From assembly GCA_032716605.1 (NCBI GenBank), contig CM064560.1, positions 15,065,297-15,129,296 on the forward strand: a DNA stretch of 64,000 nt, read 5' to 3'. How positions within the stretch are numbered: the first letter of the stretch is position 1; every line of letters begins with the position of its first letter. Of this stretch, positions 22,549 through 33,102 are shown in pieces. The position numbers and the translations under genes are program-made. The notes under the pieces are model-generated. The model made no database searches. It was not told where the DNA came from and saw nothing but the letters and a program-made list of their open reading frames with translations. The DNA is from Paralithodes platypus. Taxonomy: Eukaryota; Arthropoda; Malacostraca; Decapoda; Lithodidae.

Positions 22549-24338
22549 TGTTACGACCGGCACTACGAAATAAACAAGGGCACTTAATAATGGACTAGAT
22601 GATAGGCTATATCTGAAACAACGGTACGCTAATTCCAAACCCTCGAACTATTACGCCGGTGAACAAAACACTTAAAACCCTCCAGAGTTAATCTACTGGA
22701 TAGTGGGGTATCAATTAACTGGGTTTTAGTGCACTTCTACAAAGGCTTTCCGGTGACGGCAAAGCCAACTCACAACAGGAGTACTTACGTTACGAAAATG
22801 CTCTTAAGTAATAACAATGCTTGAATAAACTATCATAAGATTTAATAAAGGAATATATGCTTACGTTAACTTTAGTGTGAGTCTGTACTCAACACTAAAC
22901 TCTTCAATGCTCTATGAAAACACTGGAAGTCTAGTCCTACAGCAATCAGATATGGAATCTTCTGAAAAGGTCTGATGCTCTAAGATGCTCGTCAATATAG
23001 AACAGAAATAATGCAGGGGCAGGACACCAAAGCGTGTATCTTAAATACACCAAGAAGTAGGATACATATATATAACAAGGGAGTGCAACAACTCTGTGAC
23101 AGCACAAATAATAGCCACTCAATAACAGTACTTCCTTAGCCAACGTAACAGCCAAACTGGGTTGTGCACTATGCATGAACCTAGGCTAAAATAAGGCGTG
23201 AATAATTCCTAAAGCATACACAATTAAAGTTAATAAACACAATGCTGTCTTTCTCACTAATAAAGTCTAGCAGTGGCATAAAAGGTATCAGGAAACTAGG
23301 CAGAGTGCAAGCTTGCTTGTAGCCTACTGTCTCCCCTTGAACAGATTTCCCTTATGTTACGTTAAGTGACTTGGAGGCTCTCTTGGTAAGTCCAGATCTC
23401 AAGTATCTGGTCTTACCCTGGCGCTCCACAAAGGTCAACAAAATGAGGTAGCAAGTATACAGGTAAGAGTAGGCAAAAGCCCTTCACCTGTATACTGCTA
23501 CACTCGCAAAGGAAAAGTATGCACGAGGGTTACAGGCTACCTAGCTTCGTCGAAGTCGTACAGGCTCTGACTTGCCACATACGTTACTCAGACAACGACT
23601 AAAGATACCCTCCACTGTCTAGCATTAAATAGTGGGAAAGAACAACTCAATAATTAGAAGCACCCCAATACTATGATACCATGTGACTATGACTCTAATA
23701 ATCCCTAAAGCTAGTGCAAACATATATGGAGAACTGGTGCTTGTAATACGACTCGCCGACTATGGAAGTCGTATGCAGAACCAGAAGGGATAAGTAATTG
23801 AATAAAGATGAGAAGTATGAAAAAGAAGAAGTTCAGAGAGAGAAACAGTAGTACAGGGGGTTAGATTTGGGGACAGATTGCAAAAGAGATGTAGGACCAA
23901 GCACGCTATGCCAAGCTCTGCAGGAGACACGCAAGTAGGAGCCCCCCAGCACTAACTAAGACCGCGGCACCCAATCACAGACAACTACGTCATGAGGAGC
24001 AGGCGTCATATGACGCGCCAGGCCCGCCGGCCAATCACGAGCGTGGGAAACTCTTCCCGAGCGAGGGAGTCACACGTACATACACACGCACATATTACCA
24101 CCTCGCTGCTGGCTCTCTTTCTCCCTACAACTTCACACAACATATCTTATATTCTATCAATGATATAAAATACTTCCAAGTGTCACAAACAAGAATAAAG
24201 ACCACCACTGATCTGTCTGTGACAACATGAACTCTATGAAAGAAAGAACATCGTTCTATGATTATTGTAGCCCATTTCACTGCAGTGGCGAGCGCTAGCG
24301 AGTTACGAGTGCATTCTGGCAAGCTGGCCAGCGTAACA
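22549..24338 (-). repeat. 5' LTR (element orientation) of Gypsy element B
   Basis: 1790 bp, direct copy of 16452-18245 with scattered substitutions and short indels, followed by the TCAT target duplication. Confidence 0.92.
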
Positions 24339-24342
24339 TCAT

Positions 24343-25076
24343 CCACAACTCAGTTCCCTGACCACACAAACCCTACCACCCCCACACCTTCTCCACCTCA
24401 CCACAGACTCCCCACACTACTACCTGATCCAGTACAAACCTTAACAACCACACAACCCACCGAAACCTTTCCACAGAGTCATGCGATATCTCCACAAAAA
24501 ACGCAAAATCCGTCACCTCTTCCTAATCCTTCCACCCATAACCCTCAAACTTTGTTACATAATGTGTCACATTGTATCTGCAGCAACGAACAAAAGGGAC
24601 CCACACAGGCCTGAAGTCAACAGTCACCTTCACCTTACCACACATAGCACACCTAGGAGAACCTCAAAAGTCCCAAACATGCTAATACGTTTTTTGTGGA
24701 CCTCAGTAGAGGGAAGGAAGGGCCGCCAGAGTCGTCCAGACCAACTACTGGAGAGGCTGAAGTCTGTCAAGCAGTCCACAGTAATGACCATCGTCAGGAG
24801 AGACGGGCCCTGCAATGAATTCACTTGCAAATGGTACTACTTTCTTCAGCACGTGCAGCCCTTCACCGTCACGGCCTCAGATAAAAAGTTCCTTCTCCGG
24901 TCACGAGGTCATGACTTTTGTACCAGAGGGGGTGATGTCATACTGAAGGAAAGGCAAGCCACCCACCACAGCCAGCCACCTGCACCCCCCGGAACCAGGG
25001 CGCCCCAAACCGACCACCACACCAACACCAACAGAATGTATAAGAGACACTGATTTATACGAGACCCGATCGTAAC
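24343..25076 (+). pseudogene. 3' remainder of Gypsy element A with an unrecognised frame
   Basis: The Pro/Thr-rich sequence of element A resumes after element B. A plus-strand frame runs from 24481 to 25053 (190 codons, basic, with VSAATNKRDPHRP, and later FTCKWYYFLQHVQPFTVTAS and a Pro-rich end). I do not recognise a family; it might be a third ORF downstream of pol or chance. The sequence ends at 25076, where LTR sequence of element C starts, without a visible 3' LTR for A. Confidence 0.35.
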
Positions 25077-26571
25077 ACATCATACAAATTACCGAATGAG
25101 ATTACAAGGTCTCTCTCACGTATAATATGGGTTCCGCCACCCAGTTACTTCACAATCTAGGTTTACAATCTTTACCTCAATCACACTATTGAGTTCCGCC
25201 ACCCAGTTACTTCACAATTAGGTTTACAATCTTTATCTCAATAATTCTCTTGGGTTCCGTACCCAGTTACTTCACAATTAGGTTTACAATCTTTATCTCA
25301 ATTACATCTTCTGAATTTACCCTCTAGTAACCCTGTTACCAACACGCTAGGTTACCCTTCACCTGAATCAATTATCGTACTAACAAAAGATGGACCGTGC
25401 CTCCGACGCATACACGGAATAACTCTTTTAGACTTAATAATAACGCAACTCACATTGGACTAGTGTCTTTCTTCACAGTTTCCTTTTTACACAACTTAAT
25501 AAATGAATCATAGGGACTAGTGTCCATCCCTAGCTATAGCTAATCTATTAGGCAACTGAACAACTGTTTCCCTCTTTAACTTACTGGTTGCCTCATTTAG
25601 TAACAAAAGAATTCTTTTCCTCCCCTCTTGACTTTTACTCTTTTAATCTTTACTCTATTCGGCAACTAAACACTGTTTCGCTCTTTAACTTTGGTTGCCT
25701 CATTTATTAACACAAGTGGTCTTTCCCCTGCTCTTTTAATCTTTAATCTCTCCTATCAGATCCTATCTAATAACTCTTCGGCTGGTGCCGGTGCTAACAA
25801 AAATAACTAATTAATAAACACATCATCATCTTTATATACTGTATATAGGTAAGTCTAAATTATTTTTCCTTTAGTCTTGCCCTAGAGGACACATCAATTT
25901 ATATATAGATCACCACCAGGTTTGTCCACCCATCTCTCTTTCTCTCCTTATAATATGCGGGCCCAATATTGGTCCTTAAACAAATGTATTCTGGTATGCT
26001 GGATCAGGTGTGTGTGTGTCTGGAACTGTGTTTAGATGAGGGCAAGGTAGCTGGAAAAGTGGGCTCCTGGTGTCCTTTTTTTTGCCCGGGCGAGAGGGAG
26101 AGCAAGTAGGTTGCAGTGTGTGGACCCGGTGAGCTCTGAGGGGTGAGTGACCCCGGGAGTCCGCGCGCGGCTACCTTTATACTCAGGTCTCCCACTCTCG
26201 CGCGCTGTGATTGGCTGGTGGGCTCGCCCGGCTATACGTTCACACTGACTTGTTGCTTCCTTCACCTCCTCTCTCTTCTCTTCATAGTAAGTTCCAGGAA
26301 GTTGATTATAACCCTATTTTGGTGGCTTATGGGAGTACAGGGCTGGCACCGAGGTATTACTCAAAGGATAATCAGAAGGAGTTCTTCGAGCAAAGAAAGA
26401 GAGTGACTTTTGAGGATGAGTAGGAGGTCCAGCTTCGCGCTCCGATAATGGAGGCCGCTGATTGGTTGGTGGGCGGGGCCTGGCTCATTGCAGCCGTGAG
26501 CTGTCAAAATCAGCTGGCTTTGCAAGTAGGCGAAAGAGAGCGCGGTGATTGGCGGAGGGCGTTTCTACTTT
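25077..26571 (-). repeat. 3' LTR (element orientation) of Gypsy element C, truncated
   Basis: Direct copy of the right LTR from 32257 onward. Compared with that LTR it lacks the outer part corresponding to 31549-32256, so it is truncated at its left end, where it abuts remains of element A. The inner boundary (TTCTACTTTA followed by TCACCCC) is preceded in element orientation by the purine stretch AGTAGGGGTGA, a plausible polypurine tract. Confidence 0.8.
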
Positions 26572-28700
26572 ATCACCCCTACTGAATTTAGGCGAGCTCC
26601 TGATCGCCGCAATACGGTTCCCCTAAAATGTATGCCCTCCGGCTGCCACTCCACCAGTCCACTATGCTCACAGAGACATTTATGTAACTGGAGTGCAGGA
26701 TTCTGATTTCCCACAATAGGTTTGGCTATTAAAACCTCCCTTGTCTGGTGGAGAAACTGCTTGAGAGCTCGAGTGGTATTAATTCTTTGCCCTTGCCCGT
26801 CGACTATTGCTACCAGTCGACGGAGTCGGTACTGAGGGTCAGAGGGTAGAGGCATGGTGCCTTCCAACTGACAGGCACGTGCCCCGGGGGTCCTATTTAT
26901 AGCCTCGTCCGGGTACCTGATTGGTGGGCCGCTAATCCTACCACTACGAGTGAGAGTCTCGGTGGGGCCCGTAAACTTGGTTGCCCTCGCGGGAGTCTTC
27001 TCCGGAACGTTAGGCAAAGGAGTTTCTTTGGATTCTTTCACTTTAGCTGTGGGAGAACTGTTTATCTGGTTACCGTCAAAAGATACGCCTCGCGGTTCTA
27101 TCTCGTCTCGAGGACACTCTTCCTCACTACTTAAAGTCCTGTTTAAATCTCTCGGGGAAACAGAAGCTTCGCTGTCTGGGACCGTAGACTTTCCCTCCTC
27201 AGTAAGCTCATAAAAATCGTCTTCATCACTATATACGATCTCTTCGATTCCTAGTTCTCCTTCTGACTCAACCTCAGGAAGACCCTCTCGATTCTTTTGA
27301 CTAAGTGACCACCAAAGTGGAGAATCTTCTAGGTAGTCTCGAGTCGGAGTAGGACCTCTAACTTTGGGTCGAGCCGAGGAAGTATCAGGGTCGTCGACCC
27401 TGGATTCCGTTTCCTCTTCGCTCCCTTCCTCGCTACTCCACTCGCTCGTTTCTAGGGGAAGATTACCCTCATATCGTTTGGTATGACAAATATGAGTAAC
27501 TGACACGACATCTCCATAATGTAAGTATAACACTTGATAGGGCCCGTTTGTCTCGACAACCCTGAATGGACCCTCGTATTTCTCCTCCAGTTTACCAGCT
27601 CGGGTGGGATCATGTCTCTTGACCAAAATATACTCCCCCCGGTGATAAGGATTATTTAGAGAGACTTTCTTAGGTTGTTGCTGAACGATATGATCATGCA
27701 CTTGCTGTCGTCGCTCCCCTTGTTCCTTCCAGTGTTTTCCGGGTTGGGAATACTGCATGGAGGGACGGGGGTAGGGCAATAATCGTTCTTGAGGCAATTT
27801 CGGTATGTCGCCAAAGATAATCTCATAGGGAGAATACCCCGTAGTCCTACAGACCGTGGTATTCATTCCCCAGACAATTTCAGGCAAAAGCTCCGGCCAA
27901 CCCCGGGCGATTCTCTCCCCTTGTGAGCTCAGACTAGCCCGGATGCAGTTGGCTAACACCCTGTGATTCCTTTCACAGACAGCATTTCCCCGAGGGTAAT
28001 ACGGGGAGGTGTGCTGTATCTGATACGCCAAGGTTTCTCCCAAGTGTTGCCAGATCTCATTATTGAATTCCTTTCCCCTGTCACTCAGAATACCTCCAGG
28101 GGTGCCATACACACAAATTATCTTTTCCAGGATAATCTTGGCCACCGTTTCAGCTTTCTTGTCCGGGATAGCGCAAGCGAACGTGTATTTAGAGAAAACG
28201 TCGACACAGGTCAAGATGTACCTTTTGTTTGTCTGTCTGGGCAGAGGTCCCATAATATCCATTGATAATTTGGCCCAGGGTGTACCAGCGGTAATATGTC
28301 CGGGCAACTGTCTAGGTCCCCTTCCATCTTTGCCCCTCTGGCATCCCAAACAATTTAGAACGACTTCTTTAACAATCTGGTCGGCTCTATTGGTCCAGTA
28401 CCTTTCATTGAATTGTAGGAGAACCCTAGACTGCCCCAAATGAGCCCCCCTTCCCTTTTGTCCGTGGAGGATTTGGATCATGTGTTTGGCCTCTGAATAA
28501 TAAAGTACGACCCGATCTTGAGAATTCCTCCAGGCTCCCTCCGAAAACTTTACTTTATTACGATGTCTAGGGTCATGGTTTTCCCCGTGGAGTGCAATGG
28601 GTTGAACGGGTGCTACCGGTAGTCGCGACAAGCCATCGGCATTAGTGTGTAATTTACCGGGTCTATGTCTAATTTCAAACGAGTACTCTTCCAAAATCCC
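26565..28700 (-). CDS. Gypsy element C integrase with acidic C-terminal extension
   Basis: 709 codons on the minus strand. Residues 1-26 are the end of RNase H (HTNADGLSRLP). The HHCC zinc-binding part follows, with His 85 in GAHLG and the C115LGC118 pair. The catalytic core has D146 (SMDIMGPLP), D205 (LSDRGKEF) and E241 (NAVCERNHR). The two last residues have 35 residues between them, the exact D,D(35)E spacing. A GPF-type module (KYEGPFRVVETNGPYQVLYL) lies near 405. The last 270 residues are acidic and then basic, of unknown role. All key residues are intact, so this integrase could be functional if expressed. It is linked to the RT frame by a TGA (28701-28703) where Trp is expected. Confidence 0.88.
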   Translation of the reverse strand, partial: GILEEYSFEIRHRPGKLHTNADGLSRLPVAPVQPIALHGENHDPRHRNKVKFSEGAWRNSQDRVVLYYSEAKHMIQILHGQKGRGAHLGQSRVLLQFNERYWTNRADQIVKEVVLNCLGCQRGKDGRGPRQLPGHITAGTPWAKLSMDIMGPLPRQTNKRYILTCVDVFSKYTFACAIPDKKAETVAKIILEKIICVYGTPGGILSDRGKEFNNEIWQHLGETLAYQIQHTSPYYPRGNAVCERNHRVLANCIRASLSSQGERIARGWPELLPEIVWGMNTTVCRTTGYSPYEIIFGDIPKLPQERLLPYPRPSMQYSQPGKHWKEQGERRQQVHDHIVQQQPKKVSLNNPYHRGEYILVKRHDPTRAGKLEEKYEGPFRVVETNGPYQVLYLHYGDVVSVTHICHTKRYEGNLPLETSEWSSEEGSEEETESRVDDPDTSSARPKVRGPTPTRDYLEDSPLWWSLSQKNREGLPEVESEGELGIEEIVYSDEDDFYELTEEGKSTVPDSEASVSPRDLNRTLSSEEECPRDEIEPRGVSFDGNQINSSPTAKVKESKETPLPNVPEKTPARATKFTGPTETLTRSGRISGPPIRYPDEAINRTPGARACQLEGTMPLPSDPQYRLRRLVAIVDGQGQRINTTRALKQFLHQTREVLIAKPIVGNQNPALQLHKCLCEHSGLVEWQPEGIHFRGTVLRRSGARLNSVGVIK

Positions 28701-29765
28701 CCTTCACCTGACAAATAGTCCGTCTTCCGTTTTCATTTTCCGGACACATTGTAAGGTATGGTGGTCCGTAATAACTTCAAAGTGGACCCCGGCTAGGTAC
28801 GGACGGAAATATTGTACAGCCCACACTAGAGCTAGACATTCCTTTTTCGTAACACTATAATTATTTTTGCCCTTATTCAGTGTTCGGCTAGCACAGGCCA
28901 CTATGCTTTCCTTTCCGTCCACTTTCTGGGCCAGAACGGCTCCGAGCCCTTCATCAGAAGCATCGGTGTATAGTTGAAATGGCTTGGTGCAATCCGGATG
29001 ACAAACTACGGGGTTCGAGGTTAATTTTTGCTTCAAGTGATCAAAAGCTACCTGACAACTCTGATCCCAGTCGAACCTCCTCCCTTTTTCTAATCTCTGA
29101 GTCATGGGGCGAGCAATCTTAGAAAAGTTAGGTATGAACCTTCGATAGTAGGAGGCCATTCCCAGAAACGCTCGAATCTCTTTGACAGAGGACGGAGGTG
29201 AGATTTCGGCAATAGATCTCACTTTATGTGGGTCCGATTGAATACCTTTACTGAAAACCACATGCCCTAGATAGGCCACCTCACAGGCCCCTAATTGGCA
29301 CTTTGAAGATTTCAGTTTAAGTCCTGCCCCCCTGATTCTTTCTAACACTTCATGGAGTCGGTGAATATGTTCTTCCCAACTAGCGGAAAAGATTATGATA
29401 TCATCCAAGTACGCCAAACAAGTTTTCCAGGTCAATCCCCTCAATACTTCGTCCATGACTCTAGTGAAACTGGCGGGGCCATTGCAAACTCCAAACGGCA
29501 AGACAGTAAACTGGTAAAGTTTGCCCTCGCTCGTGGCAAATGCAGTTTTCTCTTGATCCTCGGCCGTAACTGGTACTTGCCAGTATCCACTCTGGAGATC
29601 TAAGGTAGAGAACCAGGTCGACCCATTAAGGGATTCTAACGAGTCGTCAATACGAGGTAGGGGCTGCGCGTCTTTGATGGTGACATCGTTTAATTTCCGA
29701 TAATCTACACAGAACATAGTAGACCCATCTTTTTTTTTTTTACTAGGACTACCGGAGATGACCAC
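28701..29765 (-). CDS. Gypsy element C reverse transcriptase and RNase H
   Basis: 353 codons on the minus strand in the same frame as the integrase. RT: KDGSTMFCVDYRKLND (about 12-27), STLDLQSGYWQVP with catalytic Asp 56, FTVLPFGVCNGPASF (about 86-100), YLDD at 119-122, then LGHVVFSKGIQSDPHKV and FLGMASYYRRFI. RNase H: LYTDASDEGLGAVLAQ (TDAS intact) and TKKECLALVWAVQYFRPYL with the Glu. It ends at a TGA that looks like a single nonsense change. At its N-terminus an A-run (T-run near 29731-29741 on the plus strand) shifts the frame relative to the protease ORF. That may be a mutation or a programmed slip site. Confidence 0.9.
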
Positions 29766-30700
29766 GGACTGTATGATTCCACTACTATCCCTTGTTTAAT
29801 CATGTCTTCAACTTGTTCCTTTTCTTTTTGTCTCATAATAGGGTTTTGTCGTCGGTAGGGTTGTCTAATAGGAGGCCCTTGTGTGTGTATCTCATGGGTG
29901 TGTCGGGTTCGAGCCGATCCGTGGTCCCCTTCGTTTTGAGCAAACACATCCCGGTACGTCCAGAGCAATTCATGTAAGGTACTGGCTTGACTTGAGGTTA
30001 ATTTTTTCGGGTTCTCAGGTAAGTTCACGGGTCCGTCAGTTCCAACAGTAGGGGGTTGAGCGGGTGTGACTTGTCCTAACAGTTTCCCTTTTTGATAACT
30101 AATCGTGTCATCCCCAAAATTAGCTAAAACTAGTTTCCTCTGGTTGGCAGTAATTAAGGTGGGAGATATTCTCACCCCATTCTGTGCATCGGGTTCAAAA
30201 ATCCCGACAGTCATGCCTGGGTTTGGGGGAATCTCTATAATTTTCCACGATCTAGGAGGAATAGATAATTTCCCTGTGGTAGCTACTATTTGAGGTTGGA
30301 GAGTAGTCGTTGTGTCTTTCGGCCCACACTGAATAGTTACTTCCAACTGACTCATGAGATCTATTCCCAGATACCCATCGACTCCACTACTGGCTTTTCC
30401 CGATAAAACACAAAAATCGGTGGTGAAGGTAATTCCCTTCCACTGCACTACCGTCGTCTTAGTTTTTCCTAGGATTGTCAGTGGTTGACGCCCGGCTCCT
30501 GACAACTGGATACTGGTTTGATTTAATGGACCCATTTCTCGCTGATTCTGTTTTACGAAATTCTCCAGGAGACAACTACGGTTTGCCCCCGTATCAATCA
30601 ACATGTTCGCGGCTTTCCCATTTATGACTACAGTTTCACAAGGCGTTTGTCTCTCTAAGATATTGACCTCACTATACCGCCCTTCTATGTGAGGTTTCAC
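29705..30700 (-). CDS. Gypsy element C protease and RT N-terminus
   Basis: Minus strand, 331 codons. Retropepsin active site ANMLIDTGANRSCL with DTGA at residues 36-39. The second motif is DGYLGIDLM near 120. A connector follows, and then the start of RT (HTQGPPIRQPYRRQNPIMRQ, ending YSPWSSPVVLVKKKK) before the frameshift at the A-run. Overlap with the RT frame is 61 bases. The zinc knuckle lies just upstream in another frame. The protease keeps its catalytic residue. Confidence 0.85.
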   Translation of the reverse strand: MKPHIEGRYSEVNILERQTPCETVVINGKAANMLIDTGANRSCLLENFVKQNQREMGPLNQTSIQLSGAGRQPLTILGKTKTTVVQWKGITFTTDFCVLSGKASSGVDGYLGIDLMSQLEVTIQCGPKDTTTTLQPQIVATTGKLSIPPRSWKIIEIPPNPGMTVGIFEPDAQNGVRISPTLITANQRKLVLANFGDDTISYQKGKLLGQVTPAQPPTVGTDGPVNLPENPKKLTSSQASTLHELLWTYRDVFAQNEGDHGSARTRHTHEIHTQGPPIRQPYRRQNPIMRQKEKEQVEDMIKQGIVVESYSPWSSPVVLVKKKKMGLLCSV

Positions 30701-30869
30701 AGAAAATTTTCTCTCTCTTCCGGCATTGTAACTCTTGGCTGGTTTTCTGTCTCCCGGTATTCTACCGAAAGCATTCCTCTCCGGTCCGGATCGGTTCCCC
30801 TGGGTAGAGGTCGATCGTTTGGGAGTGCGAGTCTGGGGTCAAATCTAGGGGTTGGGGCTTGTGGACGGT

Positions 30870-30910
30870 TGGTACAGTTCCTAGCTAGGTGTCCGGTCTG
30901 TCTAAAAGCG
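30870..30910 (-). pseudogene. Gypsy element C zinc knuckle, altered
   Basis: The minus strand reads CFAFRQTGHLARNC. The CxxC pair has become C-x-x-F, while Gly-His and the last Cys are kept, so metal binding is probably impaired. Confidence 0.6.
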
Positions 30911-31477
30911 AAACATCGAATCAGGGCTTTCGGATACCCTTCCTTTGGGTTCTTCTCTTCCCCTTTTTTTTTTTTCTTCTTTTACTTCTCTAGCCTCCAG
31001 AATCATATTAATGACCTCCATCAACTCCTTGGTAGTGTTAACCTCATGAATGATGCAGTGTTTCCTAACTTCTACCGGGCAGGCTTGGATCATGATGTCC
31101 CTGATCTCAGTTTCCTGGCTGTCTTGGTTCATATGGGGATACGCTAGTTTCACATTCTTAGTGATTTCCCTCCTCAGGGCTCTCACATTTTGGCCATCAA
31201 GTTTCAAACTCTTCAGTTTGTCTCTGGCTTTTCTGGTGGAAGTCTCTCGGCCAAATTCTTCGATTAAGGCGCTCTTGACTTCAGCCCACGATACTAGTCC
31301 TTCCAGACGTACTCTCACATCATGCAGGGCCTTACCTAAGTGTGCCTTTCCATAGGCGATTTTCTTCCCATTTTCCCCTACGTCAAGTAATGTGAACTGA
31401 CATTCTAACTGCTCAATCCAAAGCTCGATTTCTTCCTTCCCCTCTTCCCATAATCTGAATGGTAACATGCCCGTCAT
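30902..31477 (-). CDS. Gypsy element C Gag
   Basis: 191 codons on the minus strand: a helical retrotransposon Gag of the Ty3/Gypsy type. It opens MTGMLPFRLWEEGKEEIELW, then LECQFTLLDVGENGKKI, VRLEGLVSWAEVKSALIEEF, and a C-terminal coiled/Lys-rich stretch (EAREVKEEKKKRGREEPKG) encoded partly by an A-run. That run (plus-strand T-run 30965-30976) shifts the frame before the zinc knuckle. It lies directly downstream of the primer-binding site. The Gag forms the particle shell around the element's RNA. Confidence 0.75.
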   Translation of the reverse strand: MTGMLPFRLWEEGKEEIELWIEQLECQFTLLDVGENGKKIAYGKAHLGKALHDVRVRLEGLVSWAEVKSALIEEFGRETSTRKARDKLKSLKLDGQNVRALRREITKNVKLAYPHMNQDSQETEIRDIMIQACPVEVRKHCIIHEVNTTKELMEVINMILEAREVKEEKKKRGREEPKGRVSESPDSMFRF

Positions 31478-31523
31478 CCTATCTGTTCTGTTAGAAAATT
31501 ATACTCAATCAAAATTATTTGTC

Positions 31524-31544
31524 GAATCCCACCGCTTGCCACCA
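31524..31544 (-). other. Primer-binding site of Gypsy element C
   Basis: On the minus strand TGGTGGCAAGCGGTGGGATT lies 2-4 bases inside the presumed LTR end. It resembles the site of Gypsy element A. It fixes the LTR end at about 31549, which begins TGTAGTATTTAAT on the plus strand. Confidence 0.6.
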
Positions 31545-31975
31545 AAATGTAGTATTTAATTATAAATCTGTTATGCTACTACTACGGGGGATAATTCGAC
31601 AGTCATTTAGAAGTTCGTATATTTTATTTAACAGACTTCCTAACTACCCTAATAATGGGTTCTTGGCTCGGGCCGAGATGAGTTCAAGACTCAGATTGAA
31701 TATTACGTCGATTCATGCTAGGTTGTACTTTGGACCCCTAGAGTTCCCGTTACTCCCTAACTGAATCCCCGCTATTCAGGTATTGACTCAAATCGGCTTC
31801 AATCCTAGACCCGTTATTAGTGATTAATCCTAAATAATTAAGTCAAAACCCTGCTGTGTCTTTTATTTAGACCATGGCCTAATGAACCATATGCTCTTTG
31901 CCTAACTAAAACAAAAGTTATATTCGTTCCTCTACTCTTTAGGTTTTCCCACATTTACTGAGCCTTTTTCCACTC

Positions 31976-32193
31976 CCAAGGCTATAACATATATAATCTA
32001 TCTCCTCAATACCAAGGCTATAACATATATAATCTATCTCCTCAATACCAAGGCTATAACATATATAATCTATCTCCTCAATACCAAGGCTATAACATAT
32101 ATAATCTATCTCCTCAATACCAAGGCTATAACATATATAATCTATCTCCTCAATACCAAGGCTATAACATATATAATCTATCTCCTCAATACA
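31976..32193. repeat. 36-bp minisatellite in the LTR, six units
   Basis: Unit AAGGCTATAACATATATAAT plus CTATCTCCTCAATACC, six copies in tandem, almost identical. The unit is a multiple of three, so the minus strand reads a 12-residue repeat (GIEEIDYICYSL), which I take as a by-product. It is in the LTR part missing from the left copy. Confidence 0.93.
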
Positions 32194-32629
32194 TAGAATA
32201 TATTTATTCCTCTGACACAACCGTCGTTACTACACAAGTACCTCAACAATGACATAACATCATACAAATTACCGAATGAGATTACAAGGTCTCTCTCACG
32301 TATAATATGGGTTCCGCCACCCAGTTACTTCACAATCTAGGTTTACAATCTTTACCTCAATCACACTATTGAGTTCCGCCACCCAGTTACTTCACAATTA
32401 GGTTTATAATCTTTATCTCAATAATTCTATTGGGTTCCGTACCCAGTTACTTCACAATTAGGTTTACAATCTTTATCTCAATTACATCTTCTGAATTTAC
32501 CCTCTAGTAACCCTGTTACCAACACGCTAGGTTACCTTTCACCTGAATCAATTATCGTACTAACAAAAGATGGACCGTGCCTCAGACGCATACACGGAAT
32601 AACTCTTTTAGACTTAATAATAACGCAAC

Positions 32630-32631
<2 letters not shown>

Positions 32632-32669
<38 letters not shown>

Positions 32670-32903
32670 GTTCTTAAAGCTAGCGCATGCTAAGCTAGCT
32701 AAGGATAGCTCAATAAGGCCGATTAGGCGTATTTCCATTGGGGTCCTGTACTACTACCCCATCCCTTTGCTCATGAGGGATGGTAACGACTCAGTGCTTG
32801 TGAAAAATCTTTAATGCGCCGAGCGTGGGCGCGAACCCGGGCCTTCTGGGTGGAAGTCCGAGACGCTAGTCACTACACCAAGCGAGCCGCTTGGTGTAGT
32901 GAC
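32632..32903 (-). mobile_element. tRNA-derived SINE with (ATA)n tail, in Gypsy C LTR
   Basis: Absent from the left LTR, where the flanks are contiguous. The minus strand begins with a tRNA-like head: A-box-like TGGTGTAGTGA at about 32870-32880 and B box GGTTCGCGCCC at about 32829-32839. The tail is an ATA trinucleotide run on the plus strand (32632-32668). No clear target duplication is visible. The 5' head is followed by an inverted 12-bp copy of itself. Confidence 0.7.
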
Positions 32904-33102
32904 ATTGGACTAGTGTCCTTCTTCACAGTTTCCTTTTTACACAACTTAATAAATGATTCATAGGGACTAGTGTCCATCCCTAGCTATAGCTAATCTATTA
33001 GGCAACTGAACAACTGTTTCCCTCTTTAACTTACTGGTTGCCTCATTTAGTAACAAAAGTATTCTTTTCCTCCCCTCTTGACTTTTACTCTTTTAATCTT
33101 CA

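Larger units (their letters stand above)
16452..24338 (-). mobile_element. Gypsy element B, complete LTRs, internally deleted
   Basis: A 7.9-kb element with two direct LTRs (16452-18245 and 22549-24338) that start TGTTACGA and end CGTAACA, flanked by TCAT on both sides. The internal part is minus strand: primer-binding site, SCAN-like gag, protease, linker, then only the ends of RT and RNase H. Integrase is absent. It interrupts Gypsy element A. In the first about 180 bases the LTRs differ by about five substitutions and one indel, so the insertion is old but not ancient. Deletion of pol makes it non-autonomous; it may have moved with proteins from a full-length relative or been deleted after insertion. 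Confidence 0.9.

Noticed and set aside
31939..32220. 93-codon frame with 12-residue repeats (GIEEIDYICYSL)
   Set aside because: Results from a 36-bp minisatellite within an LTR; the unit is a multiple of three, so it stays open by chance.
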